NCBI GenBank assembly: GCA_004794785.1
Contig: SJOL01004778.1
Span: forward strand, 77,814-141,813
DNA length: 64,000 nt
Origin: Opisthorchis felineus
Taxonomy: Eukaryota > Platyhelminthes > Trematoda > Opisthorchiida > Opisthorchiidae
Direction of reading: 5' to 3'
Shown: piece after piece, positions 36,862 through 48,526 of the stretch
Layout: every line of letters begins with the position of its first letter
Numbering within the stretch: the stretch's first letter is position 1
Translations under genes and position numbers: made by a program
Notes under the pieces: generated by a model
Seen by the model: the letters and a program-made list of their open reading frames with translations, nothing else
What the model was told of the DNA's origin: nothing
The model's database searches: none

Positions 36862-37088
36862 GGTTGTTGATCAGGTGGCTGTTGATCTGTTCGCCGAGCT
36901 TGACAAATGACTTACAAACGTTTCGTCCCCGTACGAGGAGACATCATCATCAACTGCGCACTGATGATGTCTCCTCGTATGGTGACGAAACGTTTGCAAG
37001 TCAATTGCCAAGCTCGGCGAACAGATCAACAGCCACCTGATCAACAACCAATAAGCTCACCCGAGCTACCGATATTTCGACACATTAC
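36862..37088 (+). mobile_element. Penelope-tail foldback element, copy 2 (227 bp, with target duplication)
   Basis: Two near-identical arms in inverted orientation: ggttgttgatcaggtggctg ... gtctcctcg on one side and its complement on the other, around a centre of about 14 bp (atcaactgcgcact). The right arm continues 37 bp further (to cgacacattac). The insertion is flanked by an identical 13-bp direct repeat, caaagcggatact (36849-36861 and 37089-37101). Each arm carries a hammerhead-like set: ctgatga (36961), a GUCUCC/GGUGAC stem, gaaac (36987) and aagtc (36999). Confidence 0.85.
36961..37002 (+). ncRNA. Hammerhead-ribozyme-like core
   Basis: In order: CTGATGA (36961-36967), one extra T, a stem-loop (gtctcc, loop, ggtgac; in the opposite arm gtctcc/ggggac pairs over 6 bp with one GU), GAAAC (36987-36991), a short loop and GTC (37000-37002). 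This is the arrangement of conserved hammerhead bases with a minimal stem III, known from Penelope-like elements. Stem I pairs poorly and the extra T is non-canonical, so activity is doubtful. Confidence 0.4.
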
Positions 37089-38009
37089 CAAAGCGGATAC
37101 TAACTGGCTGTCTACAGCCGATCACTCGACCAAAGCCATGGTAACCAATAAGTCTGGGTCAAAATCGTTTGCGCACACAGCTCAGGTTGATAGATGTCAC
37201 TACGAAATTTGAACCCCATGCTTCTAACCATTGCCGACACTACAATGACTGACTCTGTTCACGTCAAAGTCCTTCCACTGGTGTTGGGTTCGAAATAGAA
37301 ACACTATAGCTAATAAACGAAATATGTGATATAACTTTTTGCACTCTATCCAATGCCAACTAGTGGTAACTCCACCAACTAGTAAATCCATCTACCATCT
37401 CACTCAGATATACTTAAGTCAGACGCACATCGTTTGTGAAAGCTGAGTGTGAAACATAATTCGAATGGAAAAAGGAAAAATTAAGTGTTCTGGAAATGGT
37501 AACTCTCTCTGAGTGTATCCACATGTACAAGAGGCTTGTTTTTCCATCTAGCAGATTCCTTTTTAATAAAAGTCAGTCGTAGTTTGTCCCACCTGGTGAA
37601 TTCGGTTTTTTGACAATCCGGCACAACTTGGTATTTTGACAGAATGTAAGTTTGTAAAAGCAATCATGGTGTAACATTATCCCAGGCTAATCTCATCCGA
37701 TAGTTACACCAGAGGGTTTCCGTGAATAAGCACCAGGTGTACTGCAGTACGGCACCTTAATACGCTTCCGGTTATGGCATAAATCTTTGGGGAAAAGCAG
37801 TAATTCATTGCAACTGGCCTGGTAACAGTTTGCCTAGTTCGCTAACAAAAACCTACAACTGTTGCGGTTAGACTTAAGCAACTCGATGAAAGCTCCATTT
37901 GCAGCCGAATCACCTACCTTGTTAGAAGATATGACCTAGACGAAGACCTCCACAATCGTTTCGCTCAACTCATTCGCGATCCACCCACTCGTGGACCGCA
38001 TCTGAAGGC

Positions 38010-38540
38010 TTAAGTTTATAATCATAAGGACGATAATAATAACCGGAGACCTAGATTCCCATGCGATCTTATTAACGTTGTTTTCGACAACCGGTACTCG
38101 GACTCACAAGGAATACTTGACTCCATAGTGTGAGATTGTAGTAGACCGGCGAAGTATAACGGTACTAAATATAGCATCAAGCCACACTCGATACAACTCA
38201 ATAAATAAGATTGGAAGAACCATGCAAAATTTGCGGAAGTGAACCACTGAGATTTCGTCCTGTCCTGAAAAGCTGAGAAGCACTGTACAGCTGCTTCATT
38301 CCCATTGGGAATCATCAGCAGTGCGCATGTCACGAAACTCGGAGTTTCAAACCAGCGACCTTCAGGCCAGTGGTCAAACACTTAATCATTTGGCCACCAT
38401 GGGCTGAACAACAGTGTGATTGGCTCTCACTTAGACAGGATATAGTGCCGCTTATCCTTCAAGTAGAGAACCCAAATCACGTGGCCACGTATTGACTGGC
38501 GCCTCGAATGACGATTTCCCGTATTGAAGTTCCCCTCATT
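38010..38540 (-). repeat. tRNA-like dispersed repeat, family B, long copy
   Basis: On the minus strand, tggccaaatgattaagtg and gctggtttgaaactcc are A- and B-box relatives. The 3' part ends at a tattattatcg tail near 38025-38045. The part beyond the tRNA-like head (38400-38540) is shared with 42770-42915: atagtgccgcttatccttcaa and cacgtggccacgtattgact correspond to nearly identical blocks there. Confidence 0.65.
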
Positions 38541-38869
38541 TTTTGAAATTATTATTCTTCTAAGCCACTTATAGACTGATTGTAATGTGAAGAGATTTCA
38601 TAATTTCCAATTGAGATTTTGTCTAGTCAGCGAATTGGAAATTACAAAATCTCCTCAAAATTCGATTAGTTTGCTATTTGACAGTTGTGGCGTAGTTATT
38701 CTGGTGATTCAACACCAAAGATGTGATGCACTTTCAATTCAGCCGACCAATCAATCATCTACAACAAACCAAACATTGTTAAGCAGATTTAAAGCATCCG
38801 TTTTGCACCTAATAGAGAAGTTTTGGCGGATGACGCAATCGATGGACACAGCTGCGAGTTACTAGGTTG

Positions 38870-39130
38870 TCGTGCGAGCAGTTGGATAAGGCGTTCACTC
38901 CACCTGCTGACACGTGATGATTCAGGTGAGTCCAGCATGCATCCGTAGAATAGCAGTAATGCTCCAGAATCACGTGTCAGACTTACAGCATTCAGTTCAT
39001 GACAAGCCCAAAGGTATGCACTGTAGCTGAGCTCCAGTAGGAGCAAAACTCGTGTCCAGTGCTTCCGCTCCTTGATGTGGACTCAACAGAATAAATGCGT
39101 CTGAACAGAATGAGTGATATACGTGCAAGT
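38870..39130 (+). repeat. Dispersed repeat, family C, copy 2
   Basis: Collinear with 12290-12520: cacgtgatgattcaggtgag, then a gagcaaaactcgtgtccagt segment, then ggactcaacagaataaatgc. It begins with tRNA-like wording (gagcagttggataaggcg), so a SINE origin is possible. Confidence 0.5.
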
Positions 39131-40653
39131 TCCACAAGCCCGCAGCCACCTACGACGTCGTCAGCTGACAGAATGCTTTTCCAACAGACAAACCAGACTC
39201 TGGTCACCTATTCCTCTTTATGACTTTTTCAATGAAATTGAGGTAGCAATTACGTCGAAAGAACCGATAGACGGTTATCTACATTTTTTTAGCAGGTCCC
39301 GAAAAAGTTAGTACTTACTAGCTTGGAAGTTCTATCGAACGCAATCACTCGCCAAAAGCTCAAAGAAACAAGACAGTTATTCAGTCATAGACTACCAGAA
39401 CAACAACCGCCTAGTCCACTTCACTCAGACGGTGGTGGCTGGGCCCCACAAATCCAACTTGTGTAAGCAACAGGGACTCGTGTCTAGCCTTGTATTACTA
39501 AGACCGGCATTGAATCACGTCCACAGCCCAAGTACTTTTATCCAACTTGCTCCGGAGTCTGATGACCTTTGCTCGCTGTAATTTTTTCACTGGCCTGTGT
39601 ACTTATCCGTTAAATTATTTGTCTGTTATCCTGCCCTAACCTTCATTCAGATTTTGAGTAAACAAGATACGCGAAATAGTTGAATTCAGCATTGCCCTCA
39701 AGAAATCCACCAAACAGTTGAAGGTAGTGGGCTTGTAAATGCTCCACCTGGTACGGTTTCAGCGGAAATTATAGCAGTGATGGTGGCTGTTTGACTTGTC
39801 ACAAGCCATCGACTGAAATTCTCATTGGTCAGCATTATCCAGTGCGTCTTACGAATACGAGTGTCTTCCTTCGACCAGCTGAGGCCAATGTAAGCCATTT
39901 GCTCCAAGTGCTATTCCTCTCAAATCAATAGAGCAGGCTCATTTACGTCAGCTTGTCCGGCTTGTTCTAGCAAAATGTCTGGAAACATGTTAGCCCAAGT
40001 ACCGTCATTGGTTAAGCGCTGCAAAGCTAACAGAAGCACAGTGGGCAGATGACCACAGTAAGTTTCTTGTTGTCTGGTTGGCATGTACTTTAGGTGAGCT
40101 GATAACACATAAGGCGTTCATTAATGTTAATGTGGCAACTGAAACCTAACGAGCTAGGTCGACTGAAGAGATTATCAGTGACAAGGTTTGTAGTGAATGA
40201 AGCTAGACAGTGAGAGGTTATCGAAACAAACCTAGTTCAGACATTCGAAAGGAGAATCCAAGTTCATGATGCTCTATTCTGAGGGATCGGCCTCCCTATT
40301 CTTACTGCCGTGTTGCTGTGATGAATCCAGTCTACCTCCCTACCAGAGCAGAGGCAAATGCTTTCATATAATTTCTGTGAGGATGTTTTAGTTCTTTCTA
40401 AATAGTCCTATAAATTGAGAAAGGGCTTTGTCGTCTTATATTGCACGGTACGTTTCGCGTCGTGGGTGATGAAATTGATCAGTAGGTTTTGGAAACGGCT
40501 TGCCACTAGGTCAAATTTCTCATGCAGGTAATCCCGTCTATTGGCATTTTTCTCACAGTGGTCGGTGGTCAGCGAAAACTGTCGCAACTAAGTTAGCACA
40601 GTGAAATAACTGGCGGGGTATGTCACAACAAGAACTTGATTACAGGAGACAAA

Positions 40654-40900
40654 CTATGTTGTTTGTGGTGGATGTAACTATCATTTGAGTTGTTTCTTTC
40701 CGATCGATATTTCCCACGTACAAAACGGTAAGCCTTGTTTTGATACATTCAGTCAGCTAGTGCGTTCCTGTTACAGTGAAGCAAAAAAAGGATTTTTCGA
40801 ATTTGCCCGTAAAAAATCGATGGATTTTCCATTGAAATCACCAGACCAAACTTATTGGAGTGTGTTGTTTTTTTACAAACAGTTTCTTAGGGCATAAGGT
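40654..40900 (+). CDS. Candidate exon pair with a Cys/His cluster
   Basis: Exon 40654-40726 follows tgattacag and ends at aacg|gtaagc; it reads ETNYVVCGGCNYHLSCFFPID. A 51-bp candidate intron (ending cctgttacag at 40777) leads to a second exon. In the same frame this reads on to NLPVKNRWIFH and then TGA; in another frame it stays open to 40897. The C-x2-C-x2-H-x2-C cluster and the later Trp are reminiscent of zinc-binding domains such as PHD, but the spacing is not standard. It could be a decayed gene end or chance. Confidence 0.25.
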
Positions 40901-42599
40901 AGGCAAAAAACGCGCAGTACCACTCTTCAGTCCAGACGCGGTCTTTCGTGCAGAACTACCTCTGATAAGAAACACAAATGCTCCAATATCAGAAAACTCC
41001 CAAATGAGGTCAGTTTTATTTAAAACCCTAATAATAGTAATGCCAGTAATATGATTCAGAGTGTTTAGATGAATTACGGACTTATTTTCTTGGCCACTTA
41101 TCTGAAAAACGGACACTTTTCCCTCATCAGCGAAGTGTTTAAGAGGTATGTTGTGTTTGTAGCTACCCTCCATTTTGCGGGTTACTAAACTGAATCCAAT
41201 GTGTCCACTTACGGAAGCTGGGAGCCAAAGTTCTACCAGCAGCAATAAGACTGTGGAAACTGAGAAGTCAACCCATAACAGTGATGCTCACTAGGCGGCG
41301 TGTGATCAGATAAGTACGAAAGAAGCGGTAGTTTGGAATAGCACATCCAAGCCTCCAAAGACATTTGATGGCAAAGAAGACATTTTCCCGATCCACGGCT
41401 CCGGATGCCGATACAAACTTACTACAGTTTGTATAAGCCACCTCAACAAATTTTAGTTCAGTTGGGACACTTAACGCCCATTCCAACAATTAACAACCCC
41501 TCAGAAAAATTTGTCTTTCTTAAGAGGCCACTGAACTATCCCTAGTTGATAAGCGAAACTGAGAAGTGAGTGAACTTCAACAGTACTTATCCTGTTTAGC
41601 CAAGGCCTGTATGAATCTTTTGTAATGTTGTTTTCTTTCGTTGGGTTTTAAACGTAGTTACAAGAAAACCCCCGGTGGTTCGTTCCGCAACAGTAACAAT
41701 TGATCTCACGTGATTGACATATTAGATAAGCATGTTTACCTAGAGCTTTGGAATGAGAAAGTGTGGATTTCGGAACCCTCACATGCCCTAAAGGATTGAT
41801 ATTGTTTGGGCAATCCAAAGGACTCACACGTTTTCAGGAGCGTCAGCATCCATTGGAGTAAGAAGCGGTGTCTCGTTCCATATGAATCTACGCCTTCGTG
41901 AAACACTGGGAAGAAGACTCTATAAATAAAGGGGTAGTCAAAGAGGAGCAAACCGCACACCATTACCTGGAGAAGCAAAAGGGATGTTGGGTTAGTACCT
42001 CTCGAAGTTACTGACAGCCGCAAGTGCAGTAAACAACGGCTTGTCTAAACTCTTTTGAGTACGACTCACTTGAACTTTAGAATGTAGTCAGATCCACTGA
42101 CACATCAAAAAGAGAAAGGGAGGAGGTCGCTGCCATCCAAGGCAGCATGGATTATAAAGATGGTATCCTCGACGGACCGTAGGGACTTATATCTGACGGT
42201 GAGTCACATGTATGCGGTAATCTTTGGAACAACTTGTTCATGGTAATCTGAATAATGGACATAAAAATCAAACCTCCCGCAATTCTGCTTTCGTGACAGC
42301 CTTCAGGCGCGCATAAAAAACTGCAGCTAACATTTTGCATTGTGACAGACCTGAGACTCGACACAGAGGCATACAGAACACCTATGGAAGTCGTTGTGAG
42401 AAGCCTTGAGGTGAGAAGCGCCCCAGATCGTTTTACTGTGGCACGCTGTCTCCTTTGCTCTAGCGGTTCCGACTTATCAGTAAACGCTCGCTTATGGGCG
42501 GCTTTACTGTGATATGCTGCCTTCACCTAACTTCTGGTATGCCACGAATAAAATTTTTGAGGGCGAATAATATTTTAGTTGAGACTTTGTCCCCTCATT

Positions 42600-42915
42600 G
42601 AGGTTAGTTTGTACTGAAAAGCCGAGGAGATCTGTATAGCGGTTTCATCTTCATTGGGAACCATCGGAAATGCACACCGCACGAAACGCAATGGAGTTTC
42701 GAGCCCGCGGCCTTCCTGACCGTGGTTGAACACTCAACCGTTTGGCTACCAGCTGCTGAACACCAGTGCGATTAGCTTTCACTGAGACAGAATATAGCGC
42801 CGCTTATCCTTCAATCACAAAAACCACATTACGTGGTCACGTATTGACTGGCGCCCCGAATGAAGACTTCTTGTATGGACGTTTCATTCAGTCTGTGAAA
42901 TTATCCTTCACAAAA
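42600..42915 (-). repeat. tRNA-like dispersed repeat, family B
   Basis: On the minus strand ggtagccaaacggttgagtg and cgggctcgaaactcc form an A/B-box pair about 40 bp apart, matching the copy at 38270-38400. The flanking part 42770-42915 (tatagcgccgcttatccttc, cacgtattgactggcgcc) matches 38430-38510. Confidence 0.65.
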
Positions 42916-45279
42916 TCCACCGAAATACTCGTGGACAGTATCATATTGACTCACAACTAACATGGTCTATCAGGTAGTGTTCCGAGAGTGGCTAATTAAC
43001 TGCAGTCTGTGTGCATATCGGAGCATCATGAAGTACCGAAATGAATCAGTGTTCACATGTCACGTTAGTGTAGAAGTCCGTGCAAACAAAACATCTTCAC
43101 CGGTGTTTATTGTCACTACGAAACTGTACACAATGAAATAACACATCAGCGACCAATGTTCAAACGCCAAAACGGTTCAACCAGTTGATTGATGTCCACC
43201 AGTAGGAATGCGCTTCGATATATTGATAAGCTTCTGTATACAATTGGATATCTGTATTTAATGAGTCATCTTGAGGTTCTCAGAGATAATACGGCAGGTT
43301 ACTTTAGGCTTGGCAGCCAAACTTCCCGTACAAGGGGATGGTCGCCTGGCTTGTGTGCAATACAGTAGGTATATGACCAGCTACCACGTTGCATGTGAGC
43401 TTTTCTAGTCGACGCTGCGAACACTCCAACAAAGCATGGAATGTTTCAATCAATTAGAGCTTGGTTAGATGGCGGCTGATCTAGATGGGCATTCAAGACC
43501 CTTAGCCGATCACGTCATGAGAAATAGGGTATACAGCCCCTTGACCGTAAAGCAAAGACCGCTAAATTAGCTAGGCTGACGTTTTCAAGTATCAATGTGA
43601 GGGATGCGTTATCGCCGAAACTGATAAGGTCACAGCTGCTCCATGACAGCATCTCCGTAGATCACGTGCGTCTCAGTTCGTACAACTTTGAATTGCGCTG
43701 GTAAATTCCGAGTAAATAATTGTGCCTCAGAATTCCCTCCAAACCTCATGAGAGAGACCAAGCATATTGCAGACAACTTCTGTCAAACAGTGCTATGGCG
43801 CAAACTAATAGCGCCAATTTCAGACCAGTTGTTAAGTATTCTTTCTTCTTAAGACAAGCTCAAATCGCTTATCCTGCTAATGCGGACATGGAAGAGCAGT
43901 AGGTTGTTAAAAGTTCTGGCAAGTTTCATCCATTGTCGAACACTGTTTCTGCACTTCACCAGCATACTCGACTACGGCATTGGATCAAGTTCGGCTACAC
44001 GGAGGTTTGACATTTGTCAAGCATGCCAGCAATAATTTGACAAAGCATTTAAGTTAATTGCTTTGTGTGACAATAAACCCAAGGATGACTAGCCAGACTG
44101 TGATTCAGCATTTAAGGATATCTCCCGGTTATGTGCCAAAGGTAAATTATCGATTATAGACTTCTCACCGACGGATTATCTCTCATTGTTCGAAACGCTA
44201 CTCAAAGCAGCCGATGAACTTTGGGACCGTTGGTCACATATGCGTCATATATCGTCAGCCGGTGGCAACGAATGCGTGCCCATGAAAAGCAGCCTGGAAG
44301 CAAAGACCTCTAACAGGTAATAGAAAAGCGCACAAGCGTCTTCCACCCAACGCTGCAATGGAGCTAGCCAAGGTAACACGAAATCCAAGCTAAGCCCACA
44401 CCATTGCTTGTGGGGTCAACAGACACAGTTCTCACAATCGGCAAAGCAGGGAGACACATTCTGCTTTACCTTTTCTGTGTCTTGCTATGAAACCAGATGA
44501 TAAAGTGCAGCAGAGCTGCGCGAGTGATGAGAAATCGCGCAGTAAATTGAATAGACCGATTGAATCATACGATGAACTTGCTTTGGTGTGCTTCAACGCC
44601 TGTGATTCTAAAGTTGTATGTTTTCTGGCGCGGCTCCGCTGCGGAGAGTTATCAGAGAAATAACCAAGTAAGACACACGAATACGAGAATGAAAACCACA
44701 CTTCTGTGAATACGCGGGGACGTTTTTTTGTGTCCAAAGCATATGTAGACGTGTATGGGTTTGGTGTGAGTTCAACATGTCCCACACTTGACTGATTCCA
44801 TAGTGCATTCGTTGCGAATGTTCCAAATTTTTCTCTGTTCAAACATAAATCCCGGAAAGCTAAGATTTCTGATTCTGATTTTCTGATGTAAAAGAAGAAA
44901 GTTATGCATAACAACCGAATTCAAGAATCCGTTGCAAGTTTTGGGGTGTTCTTGATTTTCACCCAGGCCCCTTCACACACTGTGCAACCTATGAATCGTT
45001 CTGCTAAAAAAATTGAAAACGTTACTTCCGGTGGGGCAAACCGCATATTGTCTGGCCTGTTGCTTGATTATTTTATGCCCTCAACACTTCGACCTCATTG
45101 GAAAAACAGGATTTTTCGATTTGATATTTTCAGTACAGGGGATAATTTGCCGAACACATGACAGGCTCTGCCCTCAGTGGTTGTAGTGAGGCCGTAAGAG
45201 GATCGATTTTCCATGGTCACTTTATTTCATCGTGTTAGGATGCGGTGTCACCTGACGGTCCTGCTTGTTTTCCCATGAT

Positions 45280-46583
45280 CTTCTATCTGCCACTACGCCT
45301 GAACTTTATGACCTCCGTAAGACAGGAACCTTCTGTACAACTCCACCCCATTTTATTAATGAAGAGGTCACTGCAACACAAAACATCCCAGCCATCGGTC
45401 GATAGCATGAAACCAACAGTTCAGCCAAGTGACATCTACAGTATCGAACATTCATTGGACCTAGCTGGTGAGTTGGAAGATAAGAAGAGCGTTTGCTCGA
45501 TCGATATACAGTCTCTTCACACCAAAGTATCCTTGAATGAAACAAGTGGGCATTTATGTGAACTGATTGAGCTATCCGAAGTCGACGGTGATGCCGAGAA
45601 CTCTATTTCTTCTATGCACTGAAAGTGTAAGTTTTGAATTTTCCAGCTGGACGTGTAAACCGACTGACGAAGCAACGTCGGCCGGTTCCTTGTCTTCCGT
45701 TCTTGCGAACGTCTTCATGGTCAACAGAAAAACGGTGTATACCTCGACGTTTTCCCATTGTGAGCAATACGTGGGCGATACTCTAGCTTCGTTCGAAGAT
45801 AAGGGGTATGAAATTGAGTTCTTCGAGGACTGGCTGTTAACCAGGTGGCAGCTGATCTTTTCGCTGAGCCTGGAAATCGGCTTTCAAACTCCTCGTCGCC
45901 ATCTGAAGAGACATCGTCAGTGTGTGGCTGGGTGGGTAATATCTTCCCGCATGGGGACTAAAAGTTTTCAAGCCAACTGCCAAGCTCTTGAAACAGATCA
46001 ACCGGCACCTCAGCAACAGCCAAATAACCCACCTGAGCTAATAGAATTTTGACATATTGTTCAAGGATTGAACACTGGCCACCCCAAACTTTTCATGACC
46101 TATCATGAAGGGATTGAGGACTATGTATTATTCCCTGGGCATTTTACTTACACTCAGAAATGACGGGTCAGTCAAAGGTATTGCCTATAGAAAACCAGGT
46201 TGGTCTGGACAGTAGATGCATTTCTTCTGGTTTTGCTGCATTGAATTCCTAGCACAAATTCATGCGAATATTGTCCACTGAAGCCTATGATATCTTTCCT
46301 GAGCTAGAACTTTTAACCACGGCTAGAGGAGAGCACGAATGCCCACTGAGGTTCATTCAGCGACAAAGCAAAGTGGGAGCCCAAGCAGCCGACCGCAAGA
46401 GAGTAGCCAAAAGCCTACCTACTTGGAAGTTTCTTTTAAATCAGCTAACCCAGTGGGAGGGATTGTCACGCGCCAATCCATGGTGTTATAAGAAAAAAAA
46501 CACAGCAGAACTGTGAATAATCAGGTGGACTTGGGGATTACCGTTACTTTTTACCAGGGGACAGAAACCCATGGGCACCGATT
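45280..46583 (+). pseudogene. Decayed Penelope-like element reverse transcriptase
   Basis: Frame-shifted and stop-containing remains of a Penelope-like RT in correct motif order: PELYDLRKTG near 45290; SIEHSLDLAGEL and CSIDIQSLHTKVSLNET (45440-45545); a degenerate GxPLSxVLANVFM stretch at about 45690; QYVGDTLASFEDK (45765), where the catalytic YVDD Asp pair is altered to GD; FFEDW (45820). After a 227-bp insertion the frame resumes with NTGHPKLFMTY, DGSVKGIAYRKPGWSGQ (46165) and ELELLTTA...RFIQR (46300-46360). The element runs into the gap, where a GIY-YIG endonuclease domain would be expected in this family. It cannot encode an active enzyme as sequenced. Confidence 0.85.
45833..46059 (+). 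mobile_element. Penelope-tail foldback element, copy 3, inserted in a Penelope-like RT
   Basis: Same layout and length (227 bp) as the copy at 36862, but more diverged: left arm accaggtggcagctgatct...tttcaaactcctcgtc, right arm ggggactaaaagttttcaag, ccaactgccaagctc, aacagatcaacc. It is flanked by 11-bp imperfect repeats, ttcgaggactg (45822-45832) and ttcaaggattg (46060-46070). The RT frame is interrupted at FFEDW and resumes immediately after the second repeat. Confidence 0.8.
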
Positions 46584-47557
46584 NNNNNNNNNNNNNNNNN
46601 NNNNNNNNNNNNNNNNNNNNNNNNNNNNNNNNNNNNNNNNNNNNNNNNNNNNNNNNNNNNNNNNNNNNNNNNNNNNNNNNNNNNNNNNNNNNNNNNNNNN
46701 NNNNNNNNNNNNNNNNNNNNNNNNNNNNNNNNNNNNNNNNNNNNNNNNNNNNNNNNNNNNNNNNNNNNNNNNNNNNNNNNNNNNNNNNNNNNNNNNNNNN
46801 NNNNNNNNNNNNNNNNNNNNNNNNNNNNNNNNNNNNNNNNNNNNNNNNNNNNNNNNNNNNNNNNNNNNNNNNNNNNNNNNNNNNNNNNNNNNNNNNNNNN
46901 NNNNNNNNNNNNNNNNNNNNNNNNNNNNNNNNNNNNNNNNNNNNNNNNNNNNNNNNNNNNNNNNNNNNNNNNNNNNNNNNNNNNNNNNNNNNNNNNNNNN
47001 NNNNNNNNNNNNNNNNNNNNNNNNNNNNNNNNNNNNNNNNNNNNNNNNNNNNNNNNNNNNNNNNNNNNNNNNNNNNNNNNNNNNNNNNNNNNNNNNNNNN
47101 NNNNNNNNNNNNNNNNNNNNNNNNNNNNNNNNNNNNNNNNNNNNNNNNNNNNNNNNNNNNNNNNNNNNNNNNNNNNNNNNNNNNNNNNNNNNNNNNNNNN
47201 NNNNNNNNNNNNNNNNNNNNNNNNNNNNNNNNNNNNNNNNNNNNNNNNNNNNNNNNNNNNNNNNNNNNNNNNNNNNNNNNNNNNNNNNNNNNNNNNNNNN
47301 NNNNNNNNNNNNNNNNNNNNNNNNNNNNNNNNNNNNNNNNNNNNNNNNNNNNNNNNNNNNNNNNNNNNNNNNNNNNNNNNNNNNNNNNNNNNNNNNNNNN
47401 NNNNNNNNNNNNNNNNNNNNNNNNNNNNNNNNNNNNNNNNNNNNNNNNNNNNNNNNNNNNNNNNNNNNNNNNNNNNNNNNNNNNNNNNNNNNNNNNNNNN
47501 NNNNNNNNNNNNNNNNNNNNNNNNNNNNNNNNNNNNNNNNNNNNNNNNNNNNNNNNN
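46584..47557. other. Assembly gap (974 N)
   Basis: Unsequenced. It follows the Penelope-like RT remnant directly, so repeat content is the likely cause of the gap. Open frames of Xs across it are meaningless. Confidence 0.99.
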
Positions 47558-47843
47558 CCACCCGCCCAATCCTAAATGCTTCCCAAATACTCTTGGCCGC
47601 CTAACAAGTCATTACAAACTTTTTGAAAATAGTTACGATTGCGCGGGTTGAGTCGAGAGTATCAGAGCTTTTAGTAACAGAACTCATAACTTTTCTCCGG
47701 GTAACAGGCTTTTAAGGACTAATCCCAAACCAATGCTCCTCATCTGAGACGACTACCGGTTCACTCAAACAGCTGAATAATATGTAAAATGTGAAGTGTC
47801 ATGTTTTCATCCAATGTGCGAATCATCATATAACCTACTAATG

Positions 47844-48526
47844 TCAGAAACACGTAAGCCGTTCAATCACTTGATTCAAGTCTCCATAACATTCGCGTAT
47901 CATAGTGGTTAGTTCGAGGTCATCCTGCTCAAAACCCATGGCTCGCAGAGCTTCCAGTCTCGATTTGACGTACAGCGGTTGATCCTTGGATCGATTGGCA
48001 AGGGACAGTAATGTTGTTGCCGATGGACTGAGTTTTCGTGGTGTTAAGTTCACGTTAAAGGGATTAGGACGAGTTCTATTTCGATTGTATTCACGGGCTA
48101 GGTCACTCTCCAGTTGCGGTCTTGGAATGCAGAATGAGAAAGCATCATTTTCCAGTAAAATACAGTCTTGAGTACTGTTCCAGTGTTCTGCAGACTGCGT
48201 CTGATGCAAACTGTTTTGTGGTGCTGCACAGCTGGTGGTTGCTTGCGCGCAATTAGTAGGGCAGTTTGTTCTTCCCACGTCATACTTAGTCTTCTGCTTC
48301 TGTACTGCAGCTCGAGAAACTCGCTGCTGTGTTTGTCGATTTGCTCGAACATCGCAAGTGAGACCCTTTTGCACATTGTCTCTGTTCGGCTGAACTCCAG
48401 TGGTGCTTCGTTGCAGTAGAGTAATATTTAACCTTATAGTATTTTCGGAATTAGAGGAGTTACGTAGTTGGGTCTCTGCATCTTGCAGTTCGATGGTATC
48501 ATGCAGTGTGCAGTGGTCTTGTCCAT
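47844..48526 (-). CDS. PB1-UBA protein A, terminal exon
   Basis: Minus-strand exon from acceptor tatgttgtttag (first base 48526) to the stop at 47844, encoding about 226 aa after a split Asp codon. Residues 1-35 (DGQDHCTLHDTIELQDA, then NTIRLNITLL) look like the second half of a PB1 domain: the acidic OPCA-type turn, a helix and a last strand. The middle is polar, with several Cys and Arg/Asn stretches. The last 40 residues (ALRAMGFEQDD, CYGDLNQVIERL) form a UBA domain. PB1 plus C-terminal UBA is the layout of p62/SQSTM1 and NBR1, selective-autophagy receptors, but no ZZ zinc finger is present in this exon. The first half of PB1 must lie in an unmapped upstream exon (higher coordinates). It is paralogous to 61538-62115, with the same intron position and phase. 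Confidence 0.65.

Larger units (their letters stand above)
37102..45279. other. Repeat-rich region without recognised complete gene
   Basis: Contains family B repeats (38010-38540, 42600-42915), a family C repeat (38870-39130) and a candidate Cys/His exon pair at 40654-40900. Longer open frames such as 42152-42526 and 44432-44914 (minus) show no assignable motif and may be decayed retroelement sequence. Confidence 0.35.

Noticed and set aside
36907..37212. A 101-codon plus-strand frame rich in Gln/Pro
   Set aside because: It is translation of the foldback element; the same Gln/Pro-rich wording recurs wherever the Penelope-tail repeat is in frame (45950, 18950).
46513..47604. Open frames of more than 330 codons across this interval on both strands
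   Set aside because: They consist almost entirely of N; this is the assembly gap.
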